64,000 nt of DNA. Origin: Diadema setosum. Taxonomy: Eukaryota > Echinodermata > Echinoidea > Diadematoida > Diadematidae. The notes under the pieces are model-generated. The model was not told the origin of the DNA. It ran no database searches and saw only the letters and a list, made by a program, of their open reading frames with translations. Below, one piece after another: positions 22,881-33,015 of this stretch. Both the position numbers and the translations under genes were made by a program. Each line of letters starts with the position of its first letter. The first letter of the stretch is position 1. The DNA is taken from contig NC_092692.1 in the NCBI RefSeq assembly GCF_964275005.1, positions 11,704,764 to 11,768,763 of the forward strand, written 5' to 3'.

Positions 22881-24208
22881 TCTTCCACACCTCGGAGGTG
22901 CTCCGGGGACAGGGAGCAACTGCCATAAGCAATCACTCTCTCTTGTCCCTCCTGGACTTTAATGAGTTCAGCACCTATAGCTGTGCCAGATGCATCTGTA
23001 TCCAGGATGAAGGGGTCTACAGACTTGGGCAGTGCAAGGACAGGGGCAGTGGTCAGTAATTCTTTTACCTGATCAAAGGCGGCCTGGTGGTCAGCTCCCC
23101 AGCGAAACTCCCGTTTGCCGGTGAGGCCATACAGCGGCCCTACTACCTCGGCATAGTTTTTCAGGAAGACGCGGTGATAGTTGACCAAACCGAGGAACTG
23201 TTCCACCTCTTTACTGCATTTAGGTGTTGGCCAGTCCAAGACGGCCTGGATGTGCTCGTCTTTGAGGTACAGGCCGTTAGCGTCCACCTCCCTGCCAAGA
23301 AACTCCACACGACGTTGGAAAAAGGAACACTTCTTGGGCTTTAGTTTGAGCTTAAAGTCCCTGAATCGTTCTAGGACCAGTCTGAGATTGTTGACATGGT
23401 TCTCAAAAGAGTTACCGAGCACCACTACGTCATCCAGAAATGCCAAAGCGATGTCCCAATTCAGCCCTCTGAGGACGAGGCTCATTGCCCTGGAGAAGGT
23501 CGCGGGAGCATTGCATAAGCCAAAGCCCATGCGCACAAACTCGTTTAGCCCATGCTTTGTGAGAAAGGCTGTTTTCTCCCGGTCTTCTTTTCGGACACTT
23601 ACCTGCCAATACACAGAATTGGCGTCGAGTTTGGAGAACCAAGAGTTTTCAGCCAGAGTTTCCAAACACTCATCAATGCAAGGAAGGGGGTATACGTCCT
23701 TTTTTGTGACTTTGTTAAGTCTACGATAGGCGATACACCATCAGACGCCACCATCTCGCTTCCTTATCAGCACTGGGGGGGATGCCCATTCGGACACTGA
23801 GGGCTTGATCACTCCGGCCGACAACATCTTGTTTAGAAGTGCTCGTTCCTCTTGAATGAAATTCATGGGTGTGCGCCTCATCTTCTGCTTGATGGGGGTT
23901 GCACTACCCGTATCGATAGAGTGGGTAACCTCGGTGAAGTTCCCTAGGTCAAATTCGTCTTTGGCAAAAACGCATTCAAATTCAAGAAGTAAATCCCCAA
24001 GTACCTTTTGTTCTTCAGGTTCAAGTTGTACCGAAGACCTTTCCCACAAGCCTTGCAAATGAGGGGGGATGTTGTCCTCGGTAACGTTAACTTGATGGAC
24101 CTGCATATTGTCTGACATATCACTATTGGGGGGCTGGATAACTGAGGCTTCATGTGCTTGCCCAATTACCTGGTCCCTATGCCAACGTATGTGATTGTCT
24201 GATTTCAC
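22499..24208 (-). pseudogene. Ty3/gypsy pol relic: reverse transcriptase, RNase H, TatD tail
   Basis: The frame runs 570 codons with one stop (TGA at 23741-23743, where the family has an Arg codon just before the tyrosine-Arg-Arg-Leu block). N-terminal linker, then RT with 'KLDANSVYWQV', 'GLCNAPATFSRAM' and the catalytic 'FLDDVVV', thumb/connection ('VEFLGREVD', 'FLGLVNYHR'), then RNase H starting 'FILDTDASG' and cut at 'SLSPEH', where the TatD domain begins. Protease, the rest of RNase H and integrase are absent. Minus-strand order with the gag (24230-24690) upstream and the LTR (21160-21416) downstream supports one element. Confidence 0.9.
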
Positions 24209-24229
24209 TACAATATGTACCGAAAAAAA

Positions 24230-24690
24230 GACTCACTTTTTGCTCCACAAAATGTGAACACACCTCATGAGGCAGCAACCTCTTGAACTCTTCCAACAGC
24301 ATGAGTTCACACAAATCCTCAACGCTTACCGTGCCAGCTGATTGCAGCCAACCATCAAATGCAATTTCTTTAAATTCACTTTTCGTTTCCTGAATGGTTG
24401 TTTTTTGACATGATTTTTTTTATGTGTCTGTGCTTCAGGAACCAATGAGTATGCATTTAAAATTGCCTTGTTCACTGTTTCACACTGTTGAGCTTCTTCA
24501 CACACCAAAGCAGCATTACCATGGCATGCCTTTCCTCTCAGAGGCTTTTTTTTTCTTTTGCCACTCGCTGCTCTCTGCTACCTGCTCAAAATGTAGAAAG
24601 TATCTGTCTACATCACCCTCCTGTACATCAAGGACCATTCTCATGTGTTTTGTAATGTCAAAATGTCCAACACTGACACCATACTTACAA
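24230..24690 (-). pseudogene. Gypsy gag relic upstream of pol
   Basis: Pieces in two frames give 'FDITKHMRMV', 'DVDRYFLHFEQVAESSEW', 'AILNAYSLVPEA', then 'WLQSAGTVSVEDLCELMLLE' and 'LPHEVCSHFVEQKV'. This order matches the gag of gypsy elements common in fish and invertebrates, whose C-terminal part resembles a SCAN-like fold. Zinc knuckle and protease, expected before RT, are lost by deletion near 24210-24230. Confidence 0.7.
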
Positions 24691-24819
24691 TCTATGACTG
24701 AATCACCTATCAAAAGTCTGCAGAATCTCTGCTGAACTCTCCAGACATGCCCCCAATCTGTTATGTGGCTAAATTGGGCTAAAACAAAGACCATCGTAAC
24801 CACAAATAACTCAGCTTTT

Positions 24820-25390
24820 TGAACAAGACATCAAGTGGCTGAGTGATGTGTGAGGTATGTGCCGGGAGCACAAAGAGAACAATTCAATTGGCCGTCGCAA
24901 AGTCGATCACTGGAGTACTGGTGTGGGATGCATGGCCATCGTACAGGAGCATGACGTATTCATCGGCTTCTCTTCGGGAAAGTGAAGGCAGGAAGTGGTC
25001 TTTGAGAAAATTTCAAAAGACTTCTCCATTGCTCTAACCAGTTTCAGACATCATTGTCTTAAAACCAAGTAGCAATCCATTAAGGAGCTCTGGCTTGTTA
25101 TTCTTGCCTTTGAATAGACAGTGTGTGGCGGCAAAGCCCTTCCTACAGCGTTTCCACAAGCTAGAACTGTTGTAGTGGCTATTCTCTTTGATGTGATAGA
25201 GCTTGCCTAACGGGGTGATTTGTGGGCTGCACTGGCAACCTTTGGAGGTTTGTGTTCCACATTGATGTTTGTCTCGTCAACGTTGGAACACGTTTTGAGG
25301 CTTGTTGAGTGGACTATACTTTTCCATGACCCGATGAAGCTCATCAAAGTACTCTGACAAACTTCGCCTTCCCCCTGCAAAAGCGGGCCT
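24820..25390 (-). pseudogene. pogo/Tigger-like DDE transposase fragment
   Basis: Minus-strand pieces in shifting frames: 'NVDETNI' (first Asp), 'ATTTVLACGNAVGRALPPH', 'MMSETG', then 'EYVMLLYDGHASH' (second Asp) and 'VLPAHTSHITQPLDV'. This is the DDE_1 core order of the pogo/Tigger group of the Tc1/mariner superfamily. At least three stops and one or two frame changes. No HTH/CENPB part or TIRs found; it abuts the gypsy gag relic. Confidence 0.8.
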
Positions 25391-26480
25391 ACGTAGTACA
25401 GTTAGTTCAATTTATTTTCATTCATCATAAAATACATGAAAAAACAAAGACACATACAACTACAAACTTACAAAAAACTTGTTTCATGTGAAACTGGGGA
25501 TCAACAAAAAAAAAAAAACTTCAAAAGTCTTCTGACACGTTAACCCCGTAAATATAAAATACTACATTAAAAAGGACACAAAACACAAACACAACTGTAC
25601 GATCATAAAAGAAGTAGATAAAGTTACCAAAGTAGCCTTCAAACAAATCAGTAACAGGTAGAATACAAACTCTTAAGATGATCTTTATGCATGTTTAAAA
25701 CCATTAAGGAATGGGATATTTTGAAGAAGGAGCGATAAACTCTTCCAAAGGATTGGACCTTTAAAAAAAGATTGTGTTTCTATAAGCATTTGTTTGGACC
25801 AAAGGAAGGTGAAAATGACCATAGTTTCGCATATGATAATCATGAATACTATTATTTTACTTAAATTTTCTTAACATAACTACAGGCAGCAAACCTGTGG
25901 TACATAGATACATGGCTGTGTTCCACATATTAATTTCATATATGTTCAATAATTGTAATTCACAGAAAATTGGCAATGTATGGGCATAAAAAGGGGCATT
26001 TGAAATTAATCAGACTGCTTTTTTCTGTAGTATAAATAAACTTTTCATAAAACAATTGGAAAAATTAGACCCACTACATTACAGTAATTGATATGAGAAA
26101 ATATCAAAGCATTATATATTATAATCAATACGCATTTTGGAAAATGTCTAAGACGATACAGCACACCAACACATTTCGCTAAGCGGTTGCAGACAGCACC
26201 AATGTGTTCACGCCATGTTAATTTATTACCAATATATTATACACATAAAAACTTTGTAGAAACAGCATGTGAAATATCGTAATAGGTTTGTATAAAGAAC
26301 AGTGATTATCATTAGTTACAAACTGATATCTCTTCTGTACACCCTGTCTGCAGGATGGAGATCAACAAGGATGTGTAAACTTGCAATTTTTGTTTCTTTC
26401 ATTGCTACAACAGTGTCCTGCAGGGTGTCAGTGTGCAATTCCATTTTTGCTTGTCTTCTGGAGTGTTGTGTATTGTGTGT
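25391..26480. other. No gene seen
   Basis: A/T-rich DNA with poly-A near 25508. No ORF with recognisable motifs and no clear repeat structure. Confidence 0.55.
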
Positions 26481-26482
26481 AC

Positions 26483-27010
26483 TTGCGGATGGCAGAAACT
26501 GTTGAGTTCAGAGGTTTTGCTGTCCCGTGGTGCAGTACCGCAAGTACAGAACTAGCCGGTCTATCAGTTGGAACTGATATCTCCCGATAATAGAAGTGAG
26601 ATACGATGAGTTGCCATAGAGTTACTGTAGCAGGGAATAGTAGCTCCACAGTATTTATGTCTCACAGTAAGTGTGGCTTACGCACTTGGCATGTCCATGC
26701 ATGAGGTAGTTGTACAGGATTTCCCTGTTCAAGGCATAGGCATCTTTCTCTCAACAGAAGGGTATAGAAGACATGCTAGATGGATGTATGCTAGATGGAT
26801 GGGCAACTTCATTGTCATGGTGTAAAGTATATTCTGTATCTATATTAAATGGGCCCAATAAAGTGTTGACATAATTATGACATTGATAACATCACATTAT
26901 TTGATTACTGCTTGTCTATGGGGATGGGAGAAACCGTTGAGTTCAGAGATTTTGCTGTCCCGTGGCACGATACGTCAAGTACAGAGCTAGCTGGTCTGTC
27001 AGTCTTGGAT
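26483..27010. repeat. Diverged direct repeat of about 90 bp
   Basis: Positions 26483-26575 and 26921-27010 share 'gttgagttcagag', 'ttttgctgtcccgtgg' and 'aagtacagagctag' in the same order, 438 bp apart. On the minus strand both lie downstream of the exon-E type block, so this looks like a local duplication of the tail of the transposon gene. Confidence 0.6.
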
Positions 27011-27110
27011 CTGCCACATGTAATGCCATTATAGCATTATGATTGATGAGGATTTCATGGCCTTCGTCAGCTCCCAAGATTTTTCCTGCTCTACCATTGA
27101 TGCTGACAGT
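26943..27110 (-). pseudogene. Transposase-gene segment downstream of exon E
   Basis: Continues from the last exon E copy: 'DFTVSINGRAGKILGADEGHEILINH', shown here in two parts as 'DFTVSINGRAGKILG' and 'ADEGHEILINHNAIMALH'. The family has a conserved 'ALDEAHE..+N' block at this place, so this copy alone reads out of the repeat into genuine downstream coding sequence before stopping at 26943. Confidence 0.5.
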
Positions 27111-28643
27111 GAAATCAGCTTCTTTGAGATGGCTGATGAGTGAAGTGGGCATGTTGAGAGGGTTTGTGCAGATGCACGCGACTCAACTTCAGATACATTG
27201 GACGGTCAAAGGCATGAAATAGTGGTGCCATATTCTTTAGTGCTGCAACCCTTAGATTCCAGTTCCCTGTTCGTATGGCAAGAGTTGAATGTAGGCTGAC
27301 AGTGAAATCAGCTTCTTTAAGATGACTGATGAGTGAAGTGGGCATGTTGAGAGGGTTTGTGCAGATGCACGCGACTCAACTTCAGATACATTGGACGATC
27401 AAAAGCATGAAATAGTGGTGCCATATTCTTGAGTGCTGCAACCCTTAAATTCCAGTTCCCTGTTCGTATGGCAAGAGTTGAATGTAGGCTGACAGTGAAA
27501 TCAGCTTCTTTAAGATGACTGATGAGTGAAGTGGGCATGTTGAGAGGGTTTGTGCAGATGCACGCGACTCAACTTCAGATACATTGGACGGTCAAAGGCA
27601 TGAAATAGTGGTGCCATATTCTTTAGTGCTGCAACCCTTAGATTCCAGTTCCCTGTTCGTATGGCAAGAGTTGAATGTAGGCTGACAGTGAAATCAGCTT
27701 CTTTAAGATGACTGATGAGTGAAGTGGGCATGTTGAGAGGGTTTGTGCAGATGCACGCGACTCAACTTCAGATACATTGGACGATCAAAAGCATGAAATA
27801 GTGGTGCCATATTCTTGAGTGCTGCAACCCTTAAATTCCAGTTCCCTGTTCGTATGGCAAGAGTTGAATGTAGGCTGACAGTGAAATCAGCTTCTTTAAG
27901 ATGACTGATGAGTGAAGTGGGCATGTTGAGAAGGCTGTGCAGATGCATGCGACTCAACTTCAGATACATTGGACGATCAAAGGCATGAAATAGTGGTGCC
28001 ATATTCTTGAGTGCTGCAACCCTTAGATTCCAGTTCCCTGTTCGTATGGCAAGAGTTGAATGTAGGCTGACAGTGAAATCAGCTTCTTTGAGATGGCTGA
28101 TGAGTGAAGTGGGCATGTTGAGAAGGCCGTGGAGATGCATGTGACTCAACTTCAGATACATTGGACGATCAAAGGCGTGAAATAGTGGTGCTATATTCTT
28201 AAGTGCTGCAACCCTTAGATTCCAGTTCCCTGTTCGTATGGCAAGAGTTGAATGTAGGCTGACAGTGAAATCAGCTTCTTTGAGATGGCTGATGAGTGAA
28301 GTGGGCATGTTGAGAAGGCCCTGGAGATGCATGTGACTCAACTTCAGATACATTGGATGATCAAAGGCATGAAATAGTGGTGCTATATTCTTGAGTGCTG
28401 CAACCCTTAGATTCCAGTTCCCTGTTCGTATGGCAAGAGTTGAATGTAGGCTGACAGTGAAATTAGCTTCTTTGAGATGGCTGATGAGTGAAGTGGGCAT
28501 GTTGAGAAAGCCGTGGAGATGCATGTGACTCAACTTCAGATACATTGGACGATCAAAGGCGTGAAATAGTGGTGCTATATTCTTGAGTGCTGCAACCCTT
28601 AAATTCCAGTTCCCTGTACGTATGGCAAGATAGAGTTGATTGT
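27103..28643 (-). repeat. Eight-copy tandem array of exon E (192/193 bp)
   Basis: Unit starts (motif ctgacagtgaaat) at 27103, 27296, 27489, 27682, 27875, 28067, 28259 and 28451. The first four spacings are 193 bp, the last three 192 bp. The extra base lies in 'gagagggtttgtgcag' against 'gagaaggctgtgcag'. Each unit encodes 64 residues from 'LAIRTGNWNLRVAALKN' to 'ADFTVSLHST'. Alternating variants ('acggtcaaagg' with 'tagattcc'; 'acgatcaaaag' with 'taaattcc') show that the 193-bp half expanded as 386-bp dimers. Confidence 0.95.
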
Positions 28644-28695
28644 AGGCCATCATGTCTCTGTTGGTGAATTCCCACCAGAAATTTGTAGGTCTCAT
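27703..28695 (-). pseudogene. Repeat protein ORF from the amplified exon E
   Basis: A 330-codon open frame covers exon D's end and five consecutive exon E units, then falls out of frame at the first 193-bp unit. Each unit has hydrophobic/aromatic blocks ('APLFHAFDRPMYLKLS', 'LLNMPTSLISHLKE') and is probably helical. No promoter is visible, and the flanking exon C copy is intact enough that the frame might once have been expressed. Classed as pseudogene because the locus as a whole is frameshifted. Confidence 0.5.
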
Positions 28696-28830
28696 CTTCT
28701 GATCCCAGCTTGGAAGCTAGCTGAGGCCTGCATCTTTTGTGTGCAAGAAGCTGGTTCATCTGAAGAGGGATTGACTTGACAAAGAGTATTTACACTGTAA
28801 TTGACGCTGGAAGATTGCTTCCCAGGCATT
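28640..28830 (-). pseudogene. Transposase-gene exon D, locus 2
   Basis: Homologous to 352-543. It carries a 4-bp duplication ('agctagctgagg' against 'agctaagg') and one extra base near 28680, which split the reading frame between 'LASKLGSEDETYKF' and 'FWWEFTNRDMMAYNQL'. The latter runs in frame into exon E. Confidence 0.5.
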
Positions 28831-29163
28831 CATGAGAAAGCGGTGAGCCCAGTGAAAATTTGAACAGAGAGGTAATGAGGAGAGTGTTGCACTCTTGTGA
28901 TGCTCCTTTGCCAGATCTTAAAGGCCTGCGTAATAATAATAATGATTATAATAATAGTAATAATGACAATGATATTAGTAATAAGTAATAAAAAAGCTTT
29001 TATAGCGCATATAAAAATCAATGTTATCTAGTTGTGCTTTCAATAACTCTTCCCATTTTACAATATCATTACATAATTTAACAAATTACATTCAAAATAA
29101 TAAAAATAGGTGTAATCCTGCAACACACTGCATAAACTGTATCCATTAATATACTTAACTTAC

Positions 29164-29615
29164 CAAAAAAAAAAAGTGCATGCCAGTTACTTTTGATATG
29201 ATCAATGGCTGAAGGTTCTTTAAGATGTGCCAATCTCCAGGAAATGGCTCTATCCACTATTCACTCCATTTCTTTTTCATATAGTCTTGCTTTATTTTGC
29301 ACAGATGTGCATATGTCTTGGCATCTCCAACAACAATCAAGTGCCTCCATTATGTTCCAACTTCCATTTCGATATGTGGTTTTGCGAGGGTATGCAGGGC
29401 TGCTTCAATGTTATCTGCATGTTCATTCAAGACCCCTAGGTGCACAGCATTTGATGTCTCGGGAGGTTCACCAGGTGAGAATGCTTTTATCATGGAAGTG
29501 TTAATAGAAGTCCAACTATTCTATCAAAGATTAGTGATGACATCTCATCTCTTGGAGATTTCTTTCCTGAAGCTTCACCTGGTTGCAGTTTGAAGTCATT
29601 CAAACTATGGTTTGC
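29164..29615 (-). pseudogene. Transposase exon C, locus 2
   Basis: Same exon as in the tandem array, with acceptor 'catgtcacag' and GTAAGT donor preserved. At the array's TGA position it keeps a sense codon ('TYRNGSWNIMEALDCCWRCQD'-type reading, given here only as a landmark near 29340-29375). Small indels upstream break the N-terminal part. Confidence 0.5.
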
Positions 29616-29659
29616 CTGTGACATGATTCTTGTTCTCAATGGTGTGTACTGATAGCTTG

Positions 29660-30545
29660 TAGAAATCCTTGCTATGTCCATATCTGAGGCCTTTGTCTTT
29701 TGTCTTTTTGAAAGTTTAGGTGGTCATAGGTACCAATCTTTATAGACAAAATCAATAATCTTTTGATTTTTCCCAAAAAATTCTCAAATAGGAATGCTAA
29801 AACCTCATCCAGTGGACCATGTAGACGTACATCTGTGAAATGAAAGATGCCATAAACATTGTGCGACACTCACTTTTTGCCATACAATCAACTGAAATTA
29901 GTGGCAACTGATCTTCAGCATACTCTGTGTACACTGAACACAGGGAAGGATTCAACAAAATGGACATACTGCTGAAAGGAGTATGAAATTTGTGTACAGG
30001 ACATCTGCCAGAATTTTATAGACGGTGTTGATATTCCATAACTGCCTATAAGGGAGAGAACTAATACCGGAATACTTACTGCTATTTGTATTCAGGTGTT
30101 TCCGCTTCCTAGAGGAATATGGCTCTGGAAACCAACAGGAACTTCTGGATGTTTGGTTGCTGGTTCGTTCTCAAAAGTTTTCTCTCCCCTCGGGTGCCGA
30201 TGACAGTCCGTTGGTCGTCTGGTCGGTCTGATTCAGTCCTAGTCAGTCCGAAGTCACTCCCCACTACAATATCTTTGAGAACTAGAGGTCCAGAATAGAG
30301 TAGGAACTGACAGAATTCTGTAGCTCTCCAACTGTCAAACTCTTGTAAGGATCTATGATTCCGTGCAAAGTCCACTGGTACTTGATTTTTCATTGCTGAC
30401 AGGCTGTTTGAGATGTCAGCAATATTTTGCTGCCCAAGCCCTGTCTTCATTGGACCTTTCACCCACATCCACATCAATTTTTGTGTGACTCCTAGGGAAA
30501 CGAGGTGCATGTAATCTACTGGGAACTGGTTGACCATTCCATCCC
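29660..30545 (-). pseudogene. tnp2-like transposase, C-terminal part, locus 2
   Basis: Reads 'VNQFPVDYMHLVSLGVTQKL', 'WRATEFCQFLLYSGPLVLKD', then after about 350 bp 'GPLDEVLAFLFENFLGKIKRLL' (in two parts: 'GPLDEVLAFLFEN' and 'FLGKIKRLL'). These are the conserved blocks C-terminal of the core in animal tnp2-like transposases, in correct order. A one-base frame change near 30545 separates them from the fused ORF upstream. Confidence 0.7.
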
Positions 30546-31211
30546 TATGGTAGATAACGGTGATGGTCCATTGTGACATGCCACATCCTCCTCTTCATTC
30601 ACATACACCTCGTGTACATTTGTCACATCCTGAGTACCACAAGCATGACCCTTGACACCTTTCACGAAAGCTCTGGCTGGTGTGTCACATACACAAGCTG
30701 TAATCTCCACGTAATTCTTATGGCCATCAAGGTAAACCAATTGGTGCTTTATGTGGCTGATCTCATCAATGAACCCCTGGAAGAATTGTTTGACAGACAG
30801 TGGCTTGCCTTTGCCATAGAATAGACCAATTATGAATGGTTTCTTAGTTTTCTGTTCAATGAGTCCCAAAATTGGCCAGAATTGAATATCAGATGCTTTG
30901 AACAATGGTAAGCCATCGACATTAATGGAAACTAGCTGTACATCCACAATCTTCTTTGTGCTCATGTCCATGAGGGTATAAGAACCGTGGCAGGGAGAAT
31001 CTGCCCGGCCATCTCTTCCAAGTACCAGTTTCATCTCCTTCACCTGGGCCAAGATTCTGCCTCCTCTGCAGCATGAACTTGAATGATGGCTGGCTGCAGG
31101 TAATCCCTCTGGTGCTCTGGGAAGGCACTCATAGAAACGGCATTTAAGTTCATGTGCTTGAAGGCCTTCCTGATCTTCGGCTGGCTCTGCCATTCCAGTA
31201 CATGCCCACAT
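30516..31211 (-). pseudogene. Chimeric ORF: Kolobok-like first Asp region fused to tnp2-like core
   Basis: A 231-codon open frame. Around residues 60-100 it has 'VLGRDGRADSP' and 'GSYTLMDMSTKKIVDVQLV', the first acidic block of the Kolobok-like group. It continues without a break as 'INVDGLPLFKASDIQFWPIL', 'FIIGLFYGKGKPLSV', 'CDTPARAFVKGVKGHACG', which is the catalytic core of the tnp2-like group ('DGLPLF', 'WPI', 'G..KP', 'CD.PARAF'). The two families are normally separate proteins. The ORF shows no internal stop across the join. Confidence 0.75.
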
Positions 31212-31337
31212 TTCCTACTAAACGTTTCGATCAAAATGTCCTTGGACTGGCATGACACACACACTGAAAAGAGGGAAATAAGGTTGCTCTCGAACACAAT
31301 GAATTTTTCCTCTTCAATGATACGTGTAGGTGGTGAC
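31040..31337 (-). pseudogene. Kolobok-like transposase N-terminal exon, locus 2
   Basis: After an acceptor ('ccatgcag') it reads 'IIEEEKFIVFESNLISLFSV', a C-x2-C pair, 'RKCGHVLEWQSQP' and 'FPEHQRDYLQPAI', matching the Cys-containing N-terminal region of the same transposase group that exons A and B belong to. A frame change near 31045 separates it from 'VLGRDGRADSP'. It joins in phase to the acidic exon 31955-32178. Confidence 0.65.
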
Positions 31338-31954
31338 CTGCATGGAAGATTGTCATATAAATTTATAAGACTTTATACATGTATCTCTTTACATTTTTCC
31401 AATTCTAACCACCTTCACTGCTGAAAACATAGAAAAACAAGGCAAGTGTGGAATGTTTTGCCTGCACCTTACAATTTGTAAAACATGTTCATCTTTTAAC
31501 TTTTAGTTATGGTTTAACCTTTGCTTAACCAACCCATATGCAAACTAAATTTGGTTGCTGTAGCTAAAAATGTGGTGAGAACAGAGCAATTTATGACAAG
31601 GCTGTTGACCTTTTGACTTTTGACCCTTGTCAGTCCTGGCCCATACTTGATCTTGACCTACATCTTTAGGTTACACATCCATGATTCAAATTTGATTGTC
31701 TTAGCTGAAAGCTAAAGAGAGTGTTAGTATACAACTGATGATGCCACAACATAATTATCATAGAAATGTAGACTGACCATGACCAGATCACTTGTGTTCA
31801 CTCACACCGCAATACATATCATGGAAATTTAGACTCGCCAATTTACCTGTGTTCAACCACACAATGTTGTGAATCATGTCAAATACTACACTTTATATAC
31901 CTTACAATTAATTTGGGTTGCAAGAGAGCAAGCCTGATGAGAGTCAAAACTTAC
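31338..31954. other. Intron-like spacer with a faint direct repeat
   Basis: Between the two N-terminal transposase exons. Two diverged stretches of about 140 bp ('aaatttggttgctgtagct' near 31550 and 'aaatttgattgtcttagct' near 31688) look like decayed tandem repeats. No ORF of note. Confidence 0.4.
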
Positions 31955-32178
31955 TGTGTTTGTGGCCTGTCTTCCTCTGGGCTCGGTGTGTATGTTGGAT
32001 CTTGCAACTTGTCATCTGGTTCCTCAAAATCATCATTATCAAAATCAGCATCATGAGCTTCTGGGTCTTCAGGGACATCTGGTGGGATAAGTGGTACAGC
32101 AAAACTGCTCTCTGTTGACTGGCTCTCTGCATCACGGAGTTGCACTTTCTTGGCCGTTTGGAAGTCAGACTGGTTTCC
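31955..32178 (-). pseudogene. Acidic N-terminal exon of the locus 2 transposase
   Basis: Acceptor 'cttatag' and donor GTAAGT frame a coding piece with 'FAVPLIPPDVPEDPEAHD', 'DFDNDDFEEPDD' and 'DPTYTPSPEEDRPQT'. Joining its donor to the acceptor at 31337 keeps the frame through a CA/G codon. Acidic 'DP.Y.P' segments ahead of the 'KFIVFES' block are typical of this group. Possible earlier exons up to about 32560 are unclear. Confidence 0.5.
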
Positions 32179-32594
32179 TATAAGTACAATCAGAACAGCA
32201 ATGGTGTAGTCGTCATCCAGCTTCTTGCAAAAGTAATTTTTACAATTTTTTAGCTTTCGTACTGAATTGGTATACATGTGGATCGCAAATTGTAATAACA
32301 TCGGGATGTTCTTTTCAAAGGACATGCATAAGGTCAAGGAGAGCAGAATGGGAAATGCTGTGCCTAGCAACCTACTTGGCAAATGCCTTAGCCAAATGTC
32401 ACCAACGTTAGGTGCTGAAACATCTGCTTTGGGCATTTCTGTTCCATCTAATACCTCATAGGAAGATTTGCCATACCGATCGCTATCTGATACCTCAGTT
32501 CCATTGCCGTCACTTGCGTGCAGTGTTACACGTGTACCATCTTATTTAAGCTGAGGGAGTTCCTAGCAGTGCTTTTTAGCAGCTTTTAAAATTC

Positions 32595-33010
32595 TCAAAT
32601 TGCCCACATTGCGGCCAGTTCTTCCTCCTGGACTAGGAGGAGGGCCTCCTTCCTCATTGCATCGAAGCCTTTAGACTCAGTAGCAAGCTGGATCTGATGC
32701 AGCTTCCTGCGCTCTGGGAGTTCTCTCGCCCCTTGAACAAACTGGTCACACAGAGCCTTAATTGTCTCTTGAGTTTCTGCAGGGCTTCCACTTCTCCTTG
32801 TTTTGCTAGCTGCTGCTTCCATCCTGCTGAACATCCTCAGAAGTGAACGACTGAATTCTGACAGTGGTTCAGCATCCTTCTGCTTCCGACTATGGAAGGC
32901 ACTGCTCAGGGACTGGAACGTCCCGTCTTGTCCAAAGCGCAGCTTCAGTGCTACCTTGATTCTGTCTTACTTGAGTCTAGCTGTCTCTGCTAGACACATT
33001 TTATCTCTTC
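32595..33010 (-). pseudogene. Gypsy-type gag fragment
   Basis: Reads 'RIKVALKLRFGQDGTFQSL', 'SSAFHSRKQKDAEPLSEFSR', 'LRMFSRMEAAASK' and 'FDAMRKEALLLVQEEE', the layout of a gypsy gag core ('F......E.L.EFS..L' followed by an 'A..L..QE' helix). Same type as 20765-21020. No LTR or pol nearby. Confidence 0.65.
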
Positions 33011-33015
33011 CCTAG

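Noticed and set aside
24202..24212. 11-bp match to the LTR end (atttcactaca) at the start of the gypsy pol frame
   Set aside because: Only 11 bases match, the flanking bases differ from the LTR, and the minus-strand reading stays coding, so a second LTR is not supported.
27103..28643. Possible CRISPR-like array
   Set aside because: Units are contiguous 192/193-bp coding repeats without unique spacers, in eukaryotic DNA.
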